From Subtercola sp. (GTDB lineage Bacteria; Actinomycetota; Actinomycetes; Actinomycetales; Microbacteriaceae), in NCBI GenBank assembly GCA_025463765.1, contig JAODBC010000052.1, positions 1 to 62,661 of the forward strand: 62,661 nucleotides of DNA, given 5' to 3'. The translations under genes and the position numbers were made by a program. Below, in pieces: positions 31,589 through 40,324 of this stretch (the stretch's first letter is position 1; every line of letters starts with the position of its first letter). The notes under the pieces are model-generated. The model made no database searches. It had not been told where the DNA came from and was given only the letters and a program-made list of their open reading frames with translations.

Positions 31589-33366
31589 TGCTCACCTCAG
31601 ACGTGCTGCGGCTCGCCCAGCCCCGCTGGCGCACCTTCGCACCCGGAGTGCTCTTCGGCGTCTTCAGTGCCGCCGCCGCGGTGGCACTGCTCGCGACGTC
31701 GGCCTGGCTGATCACGCGCGCGGCCGACGAGCCGCCCATCTTGTTCTTGTCTGCCGCGATCGTGGGCGTTCGGGCTGCAGCGCTCGGCCGGGCATCCTTT
31801 CGGTACCTCGAACGGCTGAGCAGTCACGATGCCGCCTTCCGTGGTCTCGCCGGGCTGCGGGTAGGCATCTACGAGCGGCTGGTTCCGCTCGCCCCCGACG
31901 GAGTGCGCGGCACGAAGCGCGGTGACCTGCTCGCCCGGCTCGTGGGCGATGTCGATGAGCTGCAAAATGTTCCGTTGCGCGTCGTGCAGCCTGTGCTCAC
32001 GTCGGTGATCGTGGCGGTCGCGGCGGTGGTCGGAACGTTCATCCTGCTGCCCGCCGCCGGCATTGCGCTCGCGGTGGCTCTGCTCGTCGCCTTCGTGCTC
32101 GGAACCCTCGTCAACTCGCGACTCGCCGGGCGTGCCGAGCGAGATCTCGCCCCGCTGCGGGCCGATTTCGCCGAACGCACGCTCGACGTGGTGGGCAATC
32201 TCGACGTGCTCGTCGCCTTCGACGCAGTGGATGCCCGGCTCGAGGCCTTGCGTGAGACCGAGGCTCGACTCACCGCCGCCGCGCTCGGCAAGGCGTCAGG
32301 ATCGGGCGCGGTGGCCGCCGTGGTGTCGCTGCTCGCCGGGCTCGCGACCCTGGCCGCCCTTCTGGTGGGCATTCCGGCGCTCGGGTTGGCGGCGGCTGCT
32401 GCGTCAGGTGCTGCGGGCTTGGCTGCGACTTCGGTTGCCTCTGCCGGTGCCTTCGGCACCATCGACGGCCCGATGCTGGCGATGCTCGCCCTGGTGCCGA
32501 TCGCCGTGTTCGAGGTCTTCGGAATGGTGCCGCTCGCGGTGGGCGCGTGGCGGCAGGTGCGAGTGAGTGCGGCTCGCGTCGCCGACGCCGTGCCCGCCGA
32601 CGTTCCGCTCGAGATTCCCGTCGATGGCCGGTCGACGGTTGCGTCGCCACCGGGCACCGCGTCGACAGCGCCCCTTCTGCCGACTCTTCCGACCGTGCCA
32701 CCTGCGCCCCGCGGCTCGACCCGGCCTGCGCCTACCATCGAGCTGCGTGACGTGTCGGCGCGGTGGCCGGGCGCCAGAGCGGCGGCGGTCGAGCGGGTGT
32801 CGCTGAGCATCCACCCGGGGGAGCGAGTTCTCGTGACCGGAGCAAGCGGAGCGGGCAAGACCACCCTCGGGCACGCTCTCGTGCGGTTTCTCGAATACGG
32901 CGGCAGCTACACGATCGACGGTGTCGAGGCTCGTTCGCTGCCCCAGGCCGAGGTTCGTCGAACGATCGGATTGTGCGAACAACAGCCGTACCTTTTCGAT
33001 GCGAACCTGCGCCAGAACCTGCTGTTCGCTCGTGACACCGCCACCGACGACGACCTGCTCGCGGTGCTCGATCGGGTCGGCCTGCTCGACTGGGCCGAGC
33101 AGCGCGGCGGCCTCGGTGCGACGCTGGGTGAGCGCGGAGCCCTCGTTTCTGGAGGCCAGGCGCAGCGCATCGCACTGGCCCGAGTGCTGCTGGCCGATTT
33201 CGCGGTGGTGATCTTCGACGAACCCACCGCCAACGTCGACGCGGATCGGGCCGACCGGCTGCTCATCGAGCTGCTTGAGGCGGCGGGGCCCGAGCGGTCG
33301 GTGCTGCTCATTTCGCACGCCGAAGTTCCGCCGGGCCTGGTCACCCAGCAGCTGCGCCTGCCCTGA
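31588..33366 (+). CDS. cydC: Thiol reductant ABC exporter subunit CydC
   Basis: 592 aa, partner of CydD. The N-terminal membrane domain has RAAALGRASFRYLERLSSHDAAFR and LLARLVGDVDELQN; a ~55-residue Pro/Thr-rich linker precedes the ATPase with Walker A GASGAGKTT, signature [17 protein letters not shown], Walker B VVIFDEPTANVD and H-loop LISHAE. ATG 31588 overlaps the cydD stop (TGATG). The TGA stop lies at the edge of the first unit of an 18-bp tandem repeat. Confidence 0.94.
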   Translation: MLTSDVLRLAQPRWRTFAPGVLFGVFSAAAAVALLATSAWLITRAADEPPILFLSAAIVGVRAAALGRASFRYLERLSSHDAAFRGLAGLRVGIYERLVPLAPDGVRGTKRGDLLARLVGDVDELQNVPLRVVQPVLTSVIVAVAAVVGTFILLPAAGIALAVALLVAFVLGTLVNSRLAGRAERDLAPLRADFAERTLDVVGNLDVLVAFDAVDARLEALRETEARLTAAALGKASGSGAVAAVVSLLAGLATLAALLVGIPALGLAAAAASGAAGLAATSVASAGAFGTIDGPMLAMLALVPIAVFEVFGMVPLAVGAWRQVRVSAARVADAVPADVPLEIPVDGRSTVASPPGTASTAPLLPTLPTVPPAPRGSTRPAPTIELRDVSARWPGARAAAVERVSLSIHPGERVLVTGASGAGKTTLGHALVRFLEYGGSYTIDGVEARSLPQAEVRRTIGLCEQQPYLFDANLRQNLLFARDTATDDDLLAVLDRVGLLDWAEQRGGLGATLGERGALVSGGQAQRIALARVLLADFAVVIFDEPTANVDADRADRLLIELLEAAGPERSVLLISHAEVPPGLVTQQLRLP

Positions 33367-33454
33367 GGTCGCGCAGTGGCCAGAGATCGCGCAGTGGCCA
33401 GAGATCGCGCGGTGGCCAGAGATCTCGCAGTGGCCAGAGATCACGCAGTCGCCA
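33365..33454. repeat. 18-bp minisatellite, five units, between cydC and pabC
   Basis: Five 18-bp units of the type GAGATCGCGCAGTGGCCA run from the cydC stop to just before the convergent pabC stop, with one to three changes per unit. It fills nearly the whole 99-bp gap and has no terminator-like hairpin. Confidence 0.92.
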
Positions 33455-33465
33455 GAGCGCAAGGC

Positions 33466-34272
33466 TCAGACGTCGCCGAGCGGCCTGGCCAGCGCGTCGA
33501 GCCGCCGCTGCCACGCTCGCGACCGCGCCGCATTCGTCGACAGCGGCGGGCCACCCCGCCACTCGGTGACCAGACGGATGCCGTACAGCGCATTCACCGC
33601 CCACACCTCAGAACCGCGCAGATCGGTGGGCGTCGCGCGCTCTTCGGCGACCTCGACCCCCGACGCCAGCGCCAGCACCCGAATCGTGCGGGCCGTCACA
33701 CTGTCGACGCGCGCGAGGTCGGCCGGCGGCATCCGCAGCGCCCCGTCGCGCCACCAGACGATGGCGGTCGTGGTTCCGTCGACGATCGAGCCGTCGTTGG
33801 TGAGCAGCACCAGGTCGTCGACTCCGGATGCTCGTGCAGCGTTACGCAGCGCGGTCAGCCGCTCGAGGTCGGGCCCCTTCACGCTCGGGATGCGGCGCGG
33901 TTCTTCGCCGAGATGAGTGGCCAGCGCGGCGGTCGCCGAAGCGGCCGGAGCGAGCCGCATCAGCAGCGACAGTTCATGGCGGGAACTCAGCTCGACCCGG
34001 GGAAACCAGCGGTGAATCGGCGGAATGGCGTCGAGGGCCGCCTGCCAGAAGAGGTCGAGCTGGGTGCGGTCAGTGAATCCGCTGACGAGAGCCGAACCGA
34101 CGAACCGGTCGCGGTGCAGGTCGATCGCACGCACACGGCCCTCGTCGACGAGCCACGAATCCGCGACGAGCAGGCGCTGCCGGGCATCCGGAACCGCGGC
34201 GAGCTGCTGAAACGCCCCGTCGCGGAACACAAATCGCCGCTCAGTGGGAATCGCAGGGGCATCGTCAGTCAT
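33466..34272 (-). CDS. pabC: Aminotransferase class IV, probable 4-amino-4-deoxychorismate lyase
   Basis: 268 aa PLP enzyme of the fold IV group. The Lys that forms the Schiff base lies in IPSVKGPDLERL (~135); the chain has LLTNDGSIVDGTTTAIVWW and the C-terminal RGSEVWAVNALYGIRLV. Divergent position next to a pabB-type synthase makes ADC lyase (release of p-aminobenzoate and pyruvate for folate) the best assignment over D-amino acid or branched-chain aminotransferase. ATG 34272 with GGGGTG upstream; only 20 bp separate it from pabB, so the promoters overlap. Confidence 0.85.
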   Translation of the reverse strand: MTDDAPAIPTERRFVFRDGAFQQLAAVPDARQRLLVADSWLVDEGRVRAIDLHRDRFVGSALVSGFTDRTQLDLFWQAALDAIPPIHRWFPRVELSSRHELSLLMRLAPAASATAALATHLGEEPRRIPSVKGPDLERLTALRNAARASGVDDLVLLTNDGSIVDGTTTAIVWWRDGALRMPPADLARVDSVTARTIRVLALASGVEVAEERATPTDLRGSEVWAVNALYGIRLVTEWRGGPPLSTNAARSRAWQRRLDALARPLGDV

Positions 34273-34292
34273 GGCACCCCTACGCTAATACA

Positions 34293-35741
34293 GTGCGGCG
34301 CAGCGTGATCAGTCAGACGCTCGGCCGGTGGATCGATCCGGCCGTGGTGTTCGACGCGCTCTACGCCGAGGCCGAGACGGCATTCTGGCTCGACTCGGGC
34401 GATGGCCTCGGCACGAGTTACGTCGGGGCTGCTTCGGCATCGCGGTCTGCATCGGGCCCGGCGGGCGCTTCGGTGTTGCAGGGTGCCGGCGTGCTCGAAG
34501 CCTTGCGGGCGGCCCAGCAGCGGCTCGCCGCGCCGGGCGTGCTCGGCGATGATGCGCTGCCCGCGTTCCGGCTCGGCTGGGTGGGCTGGCTGGCCTACGA
34601 CGGGGCCGACTCACGGTTCATGTTCGTCGACCGGATGATCTCCTTCGACCACACCGCCCGCACCGTGACTCTGCTCGCCCTCGACTCGCCCACTTCGTCG
34701 CTCTGGCTCTCTTCGACCGCGGCGGCGCTGACGGCCCTCCCCGAATTCGATTGGGCGAAAACTCTCCCTTATCCGGCGGTTTCGAAGAGAAGTCGCCCTC
34801 TCGATTCCGCTGCAGGCGGGAGGGGCGATGAAGGCGGGAGGCGCGATGAAGACGGCAGGCGCGCCGGCACGGGGAGGGTGACCTGGCGGCACAGCGAGAG
34901 CGAATACCTCGAGCTCATCGGGCGGTGCCAGCAGCTCATCGCCGCCGGCGAGGCATACCAGCTGTGCCTGACGAATCGCATCGATGTCGACGTGCATCCC
35001 GATCCGTTCGAGACGTACCTGCGGTTGCGCGAGCTGAACCCGAGTCACCATGGCGCGTTCATCCGCTTCGGCGATGTGGCCCTGCTGAGCGCGTCACCCG
35101 AGCGATTTCTCGACGTCACGCCCGAGGGAACCGTGACGACGCGCCCGATCAAGGGCACACGACCTCGCGGTGAAACCCCGCAGCACGATGCCGAACTGGC
35201 GGCAGAGCTTCTCAGCAGCGTGAAAGAGCGCGCTGAGAACGTGATGATCGTCGACCTCATGCGCAACGATCTCGCCCGCGTCGCCACCACTGGCAGCGTT
35301 CGTGTCGAAAAGCTGTTCGACGTCGAGAGCTACGCCAGCGTGCACCAGCTCGTCAGCACGGTGACGGCTCAGCTGGCCGCCGATGCGACGGCGATCGACG
35401 TCATCGAGGTCTGTTTTCCGGCGGGTTCGATGACGGGCGCCCCCAAGATCAGCGCGATGTCGATCCTCAGCACGCTCGAGGCAGGCCCGCGCGGCGTCTA
35501 CGCCGGGGGGTTCGGATACCTCGGGCTCGACGGCCGCGTCGACTTGGCCATGGTCATCCGCAGCATCGTTCTGACGCCCGCCGGTGCGAGCATCGGCGCC
35601 GGCGGCGGCATCACGGCGCTCTCTGTTCCCGCCGAAGAGGTGGCAGAAACGTGGGTGAAGGCGGCGCCGCTGCTTGAGGCGCTCGGGGTGCTGTCTGCTG
35701 AGGGCGAACTCCTGCCTGGCGCGAGCGCGAGCATCGTTTAG
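34293..35741 (+). CDS. pabB: Aminodeoxychorismate synthase component I
   Basis: 482 aa. The chorismate-binding domain begins near residue 190: YLELIGRCQQLIAAGEAYQLCLTNR, LLSASPERFL, TTRPIKGTRPRG, HLM-type region VMIVDLMRNDLARV, VHQLVSTV and FPAGSMTGAPK. The Lys in PIKGT is the residue that separates aminodeoxychorismate synthase from anthranilate synthase (PIAGT), supporting pabB. The glutaminase partner is not in the window. A short 18-bp repeat adds GGRGDEGGRRDED between the N-terminal and catalytic domains. GTG 34293, possibly near-leaderless. Confidence 0.9.
   Translation: MRRSVISQTLGRWIDPAVVFDALYAEAETAFWLDSGDGLGTSYVGAASASRSASGPAGASVLQGAGVLEALRAAQQRLAAPGVLGDDALPAFRLGWVGWLAYDGADSRFMFVDRMISFDHTARTVTLLALDSPTSSLWLSSTAAALTALPEFDWAKTLPYPAVSKRSRPLDSAAGGRGDEGGRRDEDGRRAGTGRVTWRHSESEYLELIGRCQQLIAAGEAYQLCLTNRIDVDVHPDPFETYLRLRELNPSHHGAFIRFGDVALLSASPERFLDVTPEGTVTTRPIKGTRPRGETPQHDAELAAELLSSVKERAENVMIVDLMRNDLARVATTGSVRVEKLFDVESYASVHQLVSTVTAQLAADATAIDVIEVCFPAGSMTGAPKISAMSILSTLEAGPRGVYAGGFGYLGLDGRVDLAMVIRSIVLTPAGASIGAGGGITALSVPAEEVAETWVKAAPLLEALGVLSAEGELLPGASASIV
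34815..34868 (+). repeat. 18-bp tandem repeat inside pabB
   Basis: Two clear units GGCGGGAGGSGCGATGAA (34815-34832, 34833-34850) and a third degenerate one to 34868. In frame; it encodes the linker GGRGDEGGRRDEDGRRA between the two halves of PabB. Confidence 0.8.
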
Positions 35742-35820
35742 TACTCTTGACTGTTGGAGCTTTGCGTGGTTCACACTCTGCCCGCACGCAGCGACTCCTT
35801 TCTGACGAATTGAGACTTAC

Positions 35821-38415
35821 GTGACTATCGAACGCGATTTTGCCGTGCCCGCCGCCGCCGACGACGACGGCGCGGCCCAGCGGTATGACTTCACCGCCAT
35901 TCAGAACAAATGGCTGCCCCGCTGGGATGAACTCGAGCCGTTCAAGACCGACCTCGAGGGCGACAAACGCCCGCGCAAATACGTGCTCGACATGTTTCCG
36001 TACCCCTCTGGCGACCTGCACATGGGGCACGCCGAGGCGTACGCGCTCGGCGACGTCATCTCGCGCTACTGGCGCCACCAGGGCTTCAACGTCTTGCACC
36101 CGATCGGCTGGGATTCGTTCGGCCTGCCCGCCGAGAACGCCGCCATCAAGCGCCAGATCGACCCGCGCGAATGGACCTACGGCAACATCGATCAGCAGAA
36201 GGCGAGCTTCCGGCGCTACGCCGGCTCGTTCGACTGGTCGCGCGAGCTGCACACGAGCGACCCCGAGTACTACAAGTGGAACCAGTGGCTGTTCCTGAAG
36301 CTCTACGAAAAGGGCCTGGCCTACCGCAAGTCGAGCTGGGTCAACTGGGATCCGGTAGACCAGACCGTGCTCGCCAACGAGCAAGTGCTGCCTGACGGCA
36401 CGTCTGAGCGCAGCGGCGCCATCGTCGTCAAGAAGAAGCTCACACAGTGGTACTTCAAGATCACCGACTACGCCGACCGGCTGCTCGACGACCTCAAGCA
36501 GCTCGAGGGCACCTGGCCGGCCAAGGTCATTGCAATGCAACGCAACTGGATCGGCCGCTCCATCGGTGCCGATGTCGACTTCGTCATCGAAGGTCGGTCG
36601 CTGCCTGTCACGGTCTTCACGACCCGCCCCGACACGCTCTACGGTGCCACCTTCATGGTGATCGCACCCGAGAGCGAGCTGGCGGCCGAGTTGATTGCCG
36701 ACCCGTCTGTTTCTGATGAGGCGCGCACGCGGTTCACCGACTACCTCACCGAGGTGCAGAAGAGCACCGAGCTCGAGCGGCAGTCGACCGATCGGCCGAA
36801 GACCGGCGTCTTCATGGAGCGCTACGCGGTCAATCCGCTCAGCGGTGAGCGCCTGCCCATCTGGGCGGCCGACTACGTGCTGGCCGATTACGGCACCGGA
36901 GCGGTCATGGCCGTACCCGCACACGACCAGCGCGACCTCGACTTCGCACGCGCCTTCGGCCTGCCGGTGCGCGTCGTACTCGACACGAACCAGCCGGTCA
37001 CCGGCGTCATCCCCGTGCTCGTCAACGGCGAGCTGCCGGATGATCTGCCGCCGCTCGATCCGGCGTCGACCGGTAAGGCGCTGACCGGCGACGGTCGCCT
37101 CATCAACTCGGGTTCGCTCGACGGGCTCTCGAAGAATAAAGCCATCGCACGGGTCATCGAGATGCTCTCTGCGGCGGGCACAGGGCGTGCTGCGAAGAAC
37201 TATCGGCTGCGGGATTGGCTGATCTCACGCCAGCGTTATTGGGGTACGCCTATTCCGATCATTCACGGGTCAGATGGGGCCGAGATTCCGGTGCCCGAAG
37301 ACCAGCTGCCCGTACTGCTGCCGCCCACAGAGGGCCTCAACCTGCAGCCGAAGGGTACGTCGCCGCTGGGTGCGGCCACCGACTGGGTCAACGTTCCCGA
37401 CCCGCGCGACGGATCACCAGCCCTGCGCGACGCCGACACCATGGATACCTTCGTCGACAGCTCGTGGTACTTCTTGCGCTTTCTCTCGCCCAACGACGAG
37501 ACGAAGGCGTTCGATCCGCGCGAGGTCGACAAATGGGCTCCCGTCGACCAGTACGTCGGCGGTGTGACGCACGCGATTCTGCACCTCTTGTACGCCCGTT
37601 TCATCACGAAAGTGCTGTTCGACCTCGGCTACGTCTCGTTCACCGAGCCGTTCAGCGCGCTGCTGAACCAGGGCATGGTGCTGATGGACGGCTCGGCCAT
37701 GTCGAAGTCCAAGGGCAACCTGGTTCGTCTCAGCGACCAGCTCGACGAGCATGGGGTCGATGCGGTGCGTCTCACCATGGCGTTCGCTGGTCCGCCCGAA
37801 GACGACATCGATTGGGCCGACGTCTCACCCGCCGCATCCGCCAAGTTCTTGGCTCGAGCCTGGCGACTGGCCGGTGATGTGACGTCGGCGCCCGAAGTCA
37901 ATTGGCGCGACGGCGACGTCGCTTTGCGCCGCGTGACGCACCGTTTTCTCGCCGAGGCCCCCGGTCTCATCGAGGCGTTCAAGTTCAACGTGGTCGTCGC
38001 GCGCATAATGGAGCTCGTCAACGCGGCCCGCAAGGCCATCGATAGCGGCCCCGGCGGCGGCGACGCCGCTGTGCGCGAGGCCGTCGAGACCATTGCGCTC
38101 GGGCTCTCGCTGTTCGCGCCGTACACGGCCGAAGACATGTGGGAACGCCTCGGCTACCCGCCCTCGATCTCGAGCTACGGATGGCGCGGGGCCGACCCGG
38201 CGCTGCTCACCGAAGAATCGGTCACGGCCGTCGTTCAGGTCGACGGCAAGGTGCGCGACCGCCTCGAAGTCTCGCCGAAGATCTCGTCGACCGACCTCGA
38301 AGCACTCGCGCGTTCCTCGGCCGCCGTCGTGCGCTTTCTCGGCGACCGCGAGATCGTGAACGTCATCGTGCGTGCCCCCAAGATCGTCAACATTGCTACG
38401 AGGCCCGCCTCGTAA
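35821..38415 (+). CDS. leuS: Leucyl-tRNA synthetase
   Basis: 864 aa class I synthetase, cytosolic. HIGH motif as [17 protein letters not shown] (~65), the editing CP1 domain with [18 protein letters not shown] and [15 protein letters not shown], the leucine-specific region, and KMSKS as [10 protein letters not shown] (~620). C-terminal tRNA-binding domain ends ...[22 protein letters not shown] 35821. A terminator hairpin follows at 38479. It begins the conserved housekeeping run. Confidence 0.97.
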   Translation: MTIERDFAVPAAADDDGAAQRYDFTAIQNKWLPRWDELEPFKTDLEGDKRPRKYVLDMFPYPSGDLHMGHAEAYALGDVISRYWRHQGFNVLHPIGWDSFGLPAENAAIKRQIDPREWTYGNIDQQKASFRRYAGSFDWSRELHTSDPEYYKWNQWLFLKLYEKGLAYRKSSWVNWDPVDQTVLANEQVLPDGTSERSGAIVVKKKLTQWYFKITDYADRLLDDLKQLEGTWPAKVIAMQRNWIGRSIGADVDFVIEGRSLPVTVFTTRPDTLYGATFMVIAPESELAAELIADPSVSDEARTRFTDYLTEVQKSTELERQSTDRPKTGVFMERYAVNPLSGERLPIWAADYVLADYGTGAVMAVPAHDQRDLDFARAFGLPVRVVLDTNQPVTGVIPVLVNGELPDDLPPLDPASTGKALTGDGRLINSGSLDGLSKNKAIARVIEMLSAAGTGRAAKNYRLRDWLISRQRYWGTPIPIIHGSDGAEIPVPEDQLPVLLPPTEGLNLQPKGTSPLGAATDWVNVPDPRDGSPALRDADTMDTFVDSSWYFLRFLSPNDETKAFDPREVDKWAPVDQYVGGVTHAILHLLYARFITKVLFDLGYVSFTEPFSALLNQGMVLMDGSAMSKSKGNLVRLSDQLDEHGVDAVRLTMAFAGPPEDDIDWADVSPAASAKFLARAWRLAGDVTSAPEVNWRDGDVALRRVTHRFLAEAPGLIEAFKFNVVVARIMELVNAARKAIDSGPGGGDAAVREAVETIALGLSLFAPYTAEDMWERLGYPPSISSYGWRGADPALLTEESVTAVVQVDGKVRDRLEVSPKISSTDLEALARSSAAVVRFLGDREIVNVIVRAPKIVNIATRPAS

Positions 38416-38438
38416 GGGTTCTTCATCCGCGTTGCGCG

Positions 38439-38533
38439 TTCTCCACCGAGCCGCGTGTGCGCACTTTTCCACAGATCGGGGCCGGGCGGATGCTCGGCCC
38501 TTTTCTGTTTCGTAGCGTCGGGGGCATGACTCA
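38439..38533 (+). repeat. Direct repeat copy A flanking the HicAB module
   Basis: About 95 bp starting TTCTCCAC and ending GCATGACTCA. It matches copy B (39199-39292), which contains the comEA upstream region and first codons. Best conserved part: from TCCACAGAT through the hairpin and TCTGTTTCGTAGCGTCGGGG to the ATG. The copy A ATG (38526) opens only a short dead frame. Confidence 0.85.
38479..38504 (+). terminator. leuS: Terminator after leuS
   Basis: GGGCCGGGC pairs with GCTCGGCCC (one G-T pair) around GGAT, followed by TTTT. The same hairpin family recurs in copy B before comEA. Confidence 0.75.
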
Positions 38534-38560
38534 CTTTTCCATTCCACGCAGACAAATTGT

Positions 38561-38594
38561 CAATACCTCTAGACATTAATTGTCTATAGTATTG
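38561..38594 (+). promoter_or_regulatory. Nested inverted-repeat operator of hicAB
   Basis: CAATAC-N3-TAGACA-TTAAT-TGTCTA-N2-GTATTG: outer arms 38561-38566 and 38589-38594, inner arms 38570-38575 and 38581-38586. It is AT-rich, includes TATAGTAT as a -10-like sequence and ends 10 bases before the hicA GTG. HicB antitoxins with a DNA-binding C-terminus typically bind such sites. Confidence 0.7.
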
Positions 38595-38604
38595 GACTAG
38601 CATC

Positions 38605-38814
38605 GTGAAACGACGAGCGGTGCTCAAGAAAATCAAATCGGCCGCTCGAAAGAACGGCCTAGAATTCAGCATCATCGAACTGACTAATCACACGGGAGTG
38701 GGCGTCGGGCCGATCACGCGAACGATCGGGCGGCATTCGGAGATCTCCGACCCGACAGCCCGCGCGTTCTTCAGGCAGTTCGATATTGTGCTGGGAAAGA
38801 ACTGGTGGCGATGA
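38605..38814 (+). CDS. hicA: HicA-family toxin
   Basis: 69 aa, the usual size of HicA. Basic start MKRRAVLKKIKSAARKNGLEF; the toxin fold has the conserved NH (ELTNHTGVG, presumed catalytic His), a middle strand and RHSEISDPTARAFFRQFDIVLGKNWWR, matching the RHxEIxxxTAxxIxxxL region of HicA mRNA interferases with a KxWWR tail. The stop overlaps the hicB ATG (ATGA). GTG 38605. Function: a small dsRBD-like ribonuclease that cuts mRNA when free of HicB. Confidence 0.82.
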   Translation: MKRRAVLKKIKSAARKNGLEFSIIELTNHTGVGVGPITRTIGRHSEISDPTARAFFRQFDIVLGKNWWR

Positions 38815-39197
38815 ACTACACATCCATAGCTCGGCGAGACGGACGATTATGGTTCGTTCAGAACGAGCAGTTTCCGGGTGCGATCTCACAGCCGCATCGA
38901 CTCGATCAAGCTGTAGAGCACCAGCGAGAAGCGATAGCTTTCGTTGCGGGGGTTCCGATCGATTCTGTCGATGTTTCGGTGCGGGTGAGCATCGATGACC
39001 ACATCGATGCTCAACTGGCGGAGGCCGAGCAGTTGAGGTCAGAGGCAGCTGAGAAGCAGGCCAGGGCGACGGCGTTAAGGTCAGGTGTCGCGCAGGCACT
39101 CGACCGTCGCGGGTTCACCGTGCGTGATATCGGTGTTGTGCTCGGCATCTCTCACCAGCGGGCGCATCAACTGTTGACTCGCAAAGAACTCCACTGA
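38811..39197 (+). CDS. hicB: HicB-family antitoxin
   Basis: 128 aa. N-terminal degraded RNase H-like HicB fold (YTSIARRDGRLWFVQNEQFPGAISQPHRLDQAVEHQREAIAFVAGV), then a charged helix and a C-terminal helix-turn-helix of sigma-4 type (RGFTVRDIGVVLGISHQRAHQLL). It binds HicA to neutralise it and the upstream operator for autoregulation. ATG 38811 overlaps the hicA stop; the in-frame GTG 38805 is less likely. It is followed directly by repeat copy B. Confidence 0.85.
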   Translation: MNYTSIARRDGRLWFVQNEQFPGAISQPHRLDQAVEHQREAIAFVAGVPIDSVDVSVRVSIDDHIDAQLAEAEQLRSEAAEKQARATALRSGVAQALDRRGFTVRDIGVVLGISHQRAHQLLTRKELH

Positions 39198-39198
39198 A

Positions 39199-39292
39199 TT
39201 CTCCACACCCTCGAGCGAAGAGGGTTCTCCACAGATGAGGGCCGGGCAGATGCTCGGCCCTCATCTGTTTCGTAGCGTCGGGGCATGGCTCA
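39199..39292 (+). repeat. Direct repeat copy B, comEA upstream region
   Basis: Partner of copy A (38439-38533). It includes TTCTCCACAGAT, a 13-bp hairpin, TCTGTTTCGTAGCGTCGGGG and the comEA start ATGGCTCA. The HicAB pair therefore lies exactly between two copies of the comEA leader. Confidence 0.85.
39232..39270. terminator. 13-bp hairpin after hicAB
   Basis: CAGATGAGGGCCG (39232-39244) and CGGCCCTCATCTG (39255-39267) pair perfectly, followed by TTT. It probably terminates hicAB; it also lies 18 bases upstream of the comEA start. Confidence 0.7.
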
Positions 39293-40277
39293 AATCTCTT
39301 CGCGTTCACGCGACACTCCCCACCCGAATCCCCACACACCCGACGAGTCCCGAACGCGTCTCTCGATCGACGATGCGGCAGGGCCCGCAGCTGAAGAGGC
39401 ACCCGCGCGACGATCGCGCGTGCGAATCGGGGTGGGAGCCGCGGTCGTGGTGGTGCTCGTAGCGCTCGTCTGCGCGGTGCTCATCTCGCTGATGGCTCCG
39501 CGAGGTCGCAGCGACACCATCGCGTTGGCTGCGGCAGGAACCCGAACGAGCGCGGCGGGGCCGGGGTCGACATCTGCTGCGTCGCCGTCGGCGACCGAGG
39601 GTGACGCTTCGGCGTCCGGCTCGGCCTCTGGGCCGGCTTCGCCCTCTGGGTCTGCCTCGGTGTCTGGGTCTGCCTCGCCATCACCGAACTCACCGTCTGG
39701 CTCCGCAGGCAGAGCGGCGGTCGATCCTGGTTCCAGCCCCGCTGCCTCCGGCGCTTCGAGCGCGCAGTCTCAAGGCGCGACGGGCGCCGTCATCATGGTG
39801 CACGTGACGGGCTTCGTGCAGCGGCCCGGAGTGTACGAATTGCATCAGGGCGACCGGGTGATCGACGCGGTGACTGCTGCGGGCGGGTTCGCGCCGACGG
39901 CTGACCAATCCCAGCTGAATCTGGCGCGGGCCCTCAAAGACGGCGAACAGGTTGTGATCCCCGAGGTAGGAGCTGCGCCGCCGCCGGGGTCTGTCGCGGC
40001 GGCGGCGTCGTCTGCGAGCGGGACGGGTGCAGCATCCGGAGCAACGGCAGCCACTGGCTCGAGCGCAGGGTCGGCGTCGGCAAGCACGCCGGTCGATCTG
40101 AACACGGCAGACGAGCCGACGCTCGAGACGCTTCCCCACGTCGGACCAGCCATGGCTGCGAAGATCATCGTGTGGCGCACCGCGAACGGGCCCTTCACCC
40201 AGGTCGACGACCTGAAGAACGTGTCTGGCATCGGTGACAAGACGTTCGCCGAACTCGAGTCCCTGGTGACGGTGTAA
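39285..40277 (+). CDS. comEA: ComEA-like DNA-binding competence protein
   Basis: 330 aa. Cytoplasmic N-terminus, one membrane anchor (VRIGVGAAVVVVLVALVCAVLISLMA, ~45-70), a ~100-residue Ser/Ala/Gly/Pro-rich tether, an SLBB domain (VMVHVTGFVQRPGVYELHQGDRVIDAVTAAGGF) and the helix-hairpin-helix DNA-binding domain PVDLNTADEPTLETLPHVGPAMAAKIIVWRTANGPF...VSGIGDKTFAELESL. It binds incoming double-stranded DNA outside the membrane and hands it to ComEC. ATG 39285 lies in repeat copy B. Confidence 0.93.
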   Translation: MAQISSRSRDTPHPNPHTPDESRTRLSIDDAAGPAAEEAPARRSRVRIGVGAAVVVVLVALVCAVLISLMAPRGRSDTIALAAAGTRTSAAGPGSTSAASPSATEGDASASGSASGPASPSGSASVSGSASPSPNSPSGSAGRAAVDPGSSPAASGASSAQSQGATGAVIMVHVTGFVQRPGVYELHQGDRVIDAVTAAGGFAPTADQSQLNLARALKDGEQVVIPEVGAAPPPGSVAAAASSASGTGAASGATAATGSSAGSASASTPVDLNTADEPTLETLPHVGPAMAAKIIVWRTANGPFTQVDDLKNVSGIGDKTFAELESLVTV

Positions 40278-40324
40278 GGCGCAGGCGCAGGCACGGGAAT
40301 ACGCGCAGACACGATGTCGTCGAC

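Noticed and set aside
33365..33462. Coding potential of the cydC-pabC repeat
   Set aside because: Open frames there are only the repeat read in several frames (ARDRAV or ISGHCA units) with no ribosome binding site.
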